Assembly: GCF_032884065.1 (NCBI RefSeq)
Contig: NC_088880.1
Coordinates: 33,723,008-33,787,007, forward strand
DNA from: Artemia franciscana
Taxonomy: Eukaryota > Arthropoda > Branchiopoda > Anostraca > Artemiidae
Length of the DNA stretch: 64,000 nucleotides
Direction: 5' to 3'
The notes beneath the pieces are model-generated. The model made no database searches, was not told where the DNA came from, and was given only the letters and a program-made list of their open reading frames with translations. The position numbers and the translations under genes were made by a program. Each line of letters starts with the position of its first letter. Position 1 is the stretch's first letter. Positions 61,721 through 64,000 of this stretch are shown one piece after another.

Positions 61721-62640
61721 TAGCTGTTGGGGTGGCGCTTCGCGCCACCCCAACACCTAGTTGGTGGGGGCGCTTCGCGCCCCCCCAAGCCCCCCCGCGC
61801 GCGTAAGTCGTTACGCGCCATATTAGTTACGCGCCATTGTAGTTGTGTATATATATATATATATATATGTTTTTAACTACGTAAAACTTGCGAATATACA
61901 ACATTCTTTGCTGTCCCATTGTCTGTGCATATAAATAGATTTTCAGGTTTACCGACTCTTGAACATGCAACATATAATGGTCCATGGGAAAACAATCCGT
62001 ATTCAGATCTATACCTCATGATTCTAATGATTGCCCTTGAGCTTTGTTGATGGTGATTGCTAATCGACCATTCCCTGAGTTGCCATCGTCATTTATATAT
62101 CCCCCTGTGCACCCCGGCGTCCCCTTTGCAGTTATATCACTGTGTCCCGGTCGTCATTTATATTCCCTGTGTCCCGGTCGTCATTTGTGTCCCGGTGTTC
62201 CAGTCTGTGATTTCTCTTTGAGTGTCCCGGGCGTCATTTATATTCCTTGTGTCCCGGTGTCCCGGTCGTCATTTATATCCCCCTGTGCCCCCCGGCGTCC
62301 CCATTGTAGTTGTGTCCCTGTGTCCCGGTCGTCATTTATATTCCCTGTGTCCCGGTCGTCATTTGTATCCCGGTGTCCCGGTCTGTATATACATTCGTTT
62401 TTTAGTTTTGTTTTTCTCCTTTATTTTTTTCCTTTTTTCTTTTTTTTCTTTTTTAGTTTATTTAGATTTTTAGATTTTTTAGTTTTTTTATTAGTTTTTA
62501 GTTTTTTTGTAGTTTTTACCATTTTTTTAGTTTTTTTAGTTTTTTTTTTTTTACTTATGTCCTGGTCGTCATTTATACTCCCTGTGTCCCGGTCGTCATT
62601 TGTGTCTCGGTGCTTTGTTGATTGCTAATTTATATTATAT
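61720..62640 (-). mobile_element. Helitron 3' part nested in the (AT)n of the outer copy
   Basis: Terminus CTAG (61720-61723) followed on the element strand by TATATATA. Perfect hairpin TGTTGGGGTGGCGC/GCGCCACCCCAACA (61725-61755). Then the terminal module, a short (AT)n, a helicase C-terminal fragment (minus strand, about 61870-62060) and the GTGTCCCGG minisatellite to 62400, which breaks into (TTTTTAG)n and resumes at 62556-62610. Confidence 0.85.
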
Positions 62641-64000
62641 TTATATTTTTTATATTTATTAATATTTTTTTAGTTTTCTTTTTCTCTTATTTTTCAGTTT
62701 TTTCCTTTTTTTTAGTTTTTTCTTTTTTAGTTTTTAGTTTTTTTTAGTTTTTTACCTTTTTTTAGTTTTTTTTAGTTTTTTTAGTTTTTTAGCTTTTTTA
62801 GTTTTTTTATTAGTTTTTAGTTTTTTTTTAGTTTTTGCCTTTGTTTAGTTTTTTCAGTTTTTTTTAGTTTTTTGTTTTTTACCTTTTTTTAGTTTTTTTT
62901 AGTTTTTTAGCTTTTTTAGTTTTTTTCTTTTTAGTTTTTTTTGTAGTTTTTACCTTTTTTAGTTTTTTTTCTTCTTTTGTATTAGTGTGAAATAATTCAG
63001 ACGTCATATGCGGACAAACACGACGTCACTCGACAGACAGACAGACAGACATAACCCAGAAAACAACTTATTTTTATATATATTTATTCATATTTTTTTA
63101 GTTTTCTTTTTCTCTTTTATTTTTCAGTTTTTTCCTTTTTTTTAGTTTTTTTCTTTTTTAGTTTTTAGTTTTTTTTAGTTTTTTACCTTTTTTTAGTTTT
63201 TTTTAGTTTTTTTAGTTTTTTAGCTTTTTTAGTTTTTTTATTAGTTTTTATTTTTTTTCTAGTTTTTGCCTTTTTTTATTTTTTTCAGTTTTTTTTTAGT
63301 TATTAGATTTTTACCTTTTTTTAGTTTTTTTTGTTTTTTAGCTTTTTAGTTTTTTTTCTTTTTAGTTTTTTTTGTAGTTTTTACCTTTTTTAGTTTTTTT
63401 CTTCTTTTGTATTAGTGTGAAATAATTCAGACGTCATATGCGGACAAACATGACGTCACCTGATCCATCCACAGATCCACACACAGACAACTTACCTATA
63501 ATACCTAGATCAACTCCTGCAGACGAAATGAATGCTTGCCTGAAAAATTCTAATTTATGGGCACACGTAAAAACATTTTTATTAATATTTTTTTAGTTTT
63601 CTTTTTCTCTTATTTTTCAGTTTTTTCCTTTTTTTTAGTTTTTTCTTTTTTAGTTTTTAGTTTTTTTTAGTTTTTTAGCTTTTTTAGTTTTTTTCTTTTT
63701 AGTTTTTTTTGTAGTTTTTACCTTTTTTAGTTTTTTTTTCTTCTTTTGTATTAGTGTGAAATAATTCAGACGTCATATGCGGACAAACACGACGTCACTC
63801 GACAGACAGACAGACAGACATAACCCAGAAAACAACTTATTTTTATATATATTTATTCATATTTTTTTAGTTTTCTTTTTCTCTTTTATTTTTCAGTTTT
63901 TTCCTTTTTTTTAGTTTTTTTCTTTTTTAGTTTTTAGTTTTTTTTAGTTTTTTACCTTTTTTTAGTTTTTTTTAGTTTTTTTAGTTTTTTAGCTTTTTTA
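62400..64000. repeat. (TTTTTAG)-rich array with higher-order units
   Basis: TTTTTAGTTTTT-type low-complexity DNA punctuated by the phrase GTGTGAAATAATTCAGACGTCATATGCGGACAAACA at about 62986, 63412 and 63755, giving units of about 426 and 343 bp. (ACAG)n runs follow the first and third. The array reaches the window edge. The TGACGTC-like motif links it to the Helitron modules. Confidence 0.85.

Noticed and set aside
62044..62628. 194-codon frame with repeated CPGRHLYSLCPGRHL
   Set aside because: Translation of the GTGTCCCGGTCGTCATTT minisatellite; no independent coding support.

Overview
This is a eukaryotic, AT-rich, repeat-dominated window. It has no operons, no rRNA and no long intact ORFs. 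Split coding pieces with splice-site-like borders, Helitron and non-LTR retrotransposon remains, a family B DNA polymerase of Polinton/Maverick or adintovirus type, and a short CCTAA telomere-like run all suggest an arthropod. The texture of the interspersed repeats reminds me most of a branchiopod crustacean such as Artemia. That last step is inference from memory and is unchecked.

Layout. Positions 1-39246 are a decayed tandem segmental multiplication. Block A occurs at 1-6877, 21576-23056 (right part only) and 32325-39246. Block B occurs at 8284-19067 and 25051-30024. Block C occurs at 20501-21567 and 30025-31094. The left B copy carries a 4.05 kb Helitron and microsatellite cluster (8797-12850). 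The right B copy keeps the unoccupied target at 26039/26040, lacks about 2.27 kb and 1.43 kb of the polymerase region, and has its own 468 bp insertion with a 5 bp target duplication. Between the copies lies a satellite and microsatellite tract (23057-24870). From 39246 to 41480 the same interspersed repeat family found in block A appears inverted. Positions 41505-54430 are mostly single-copy AT-rich DNA with retroelement 3' ends, a 578 bp inverted-repeat element, a triplicated 181 bp unit and a few candidate exons. Positions 54440-55285 hold a non-LTR reverse transcriptase fragment. Positions 55552-56058 hold the best candidate host coding exon, a secreted protein of unknown function. Positions 56310-57740 and 61479-64000 are Helitron material with (AT)n and (TTTTTAG)n arrays. 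A 234 bp palindrome lies at 58865-59098.

Coding content is sparse. It comprises a trypsin-like protease exon in two copies (15286-15559, 28569-28841), the polymerase pseudogene on the minus strand (16131-about 19990 and a deleted copy), a 133-nt exon-like segment in three copies, a possible C-terminal membrane-anchor exon in two copies, and isolated candidate exons at 31683-31881, 49231-49616 and 55552-56058. In both the protease and the polymerase, one paralogous copy has lost a catalytic acidic residue that the other keeps. The copies therefore preserve different parts of the ancestral sequence, though both are broken. Apart from 55552-56058 I see little that is likely to be functional coding sequence. 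The main interest is structural: the duplication history, Helitrons nesting inside their own microsatellites, and a dense family of roughly 250 bp hairpins.
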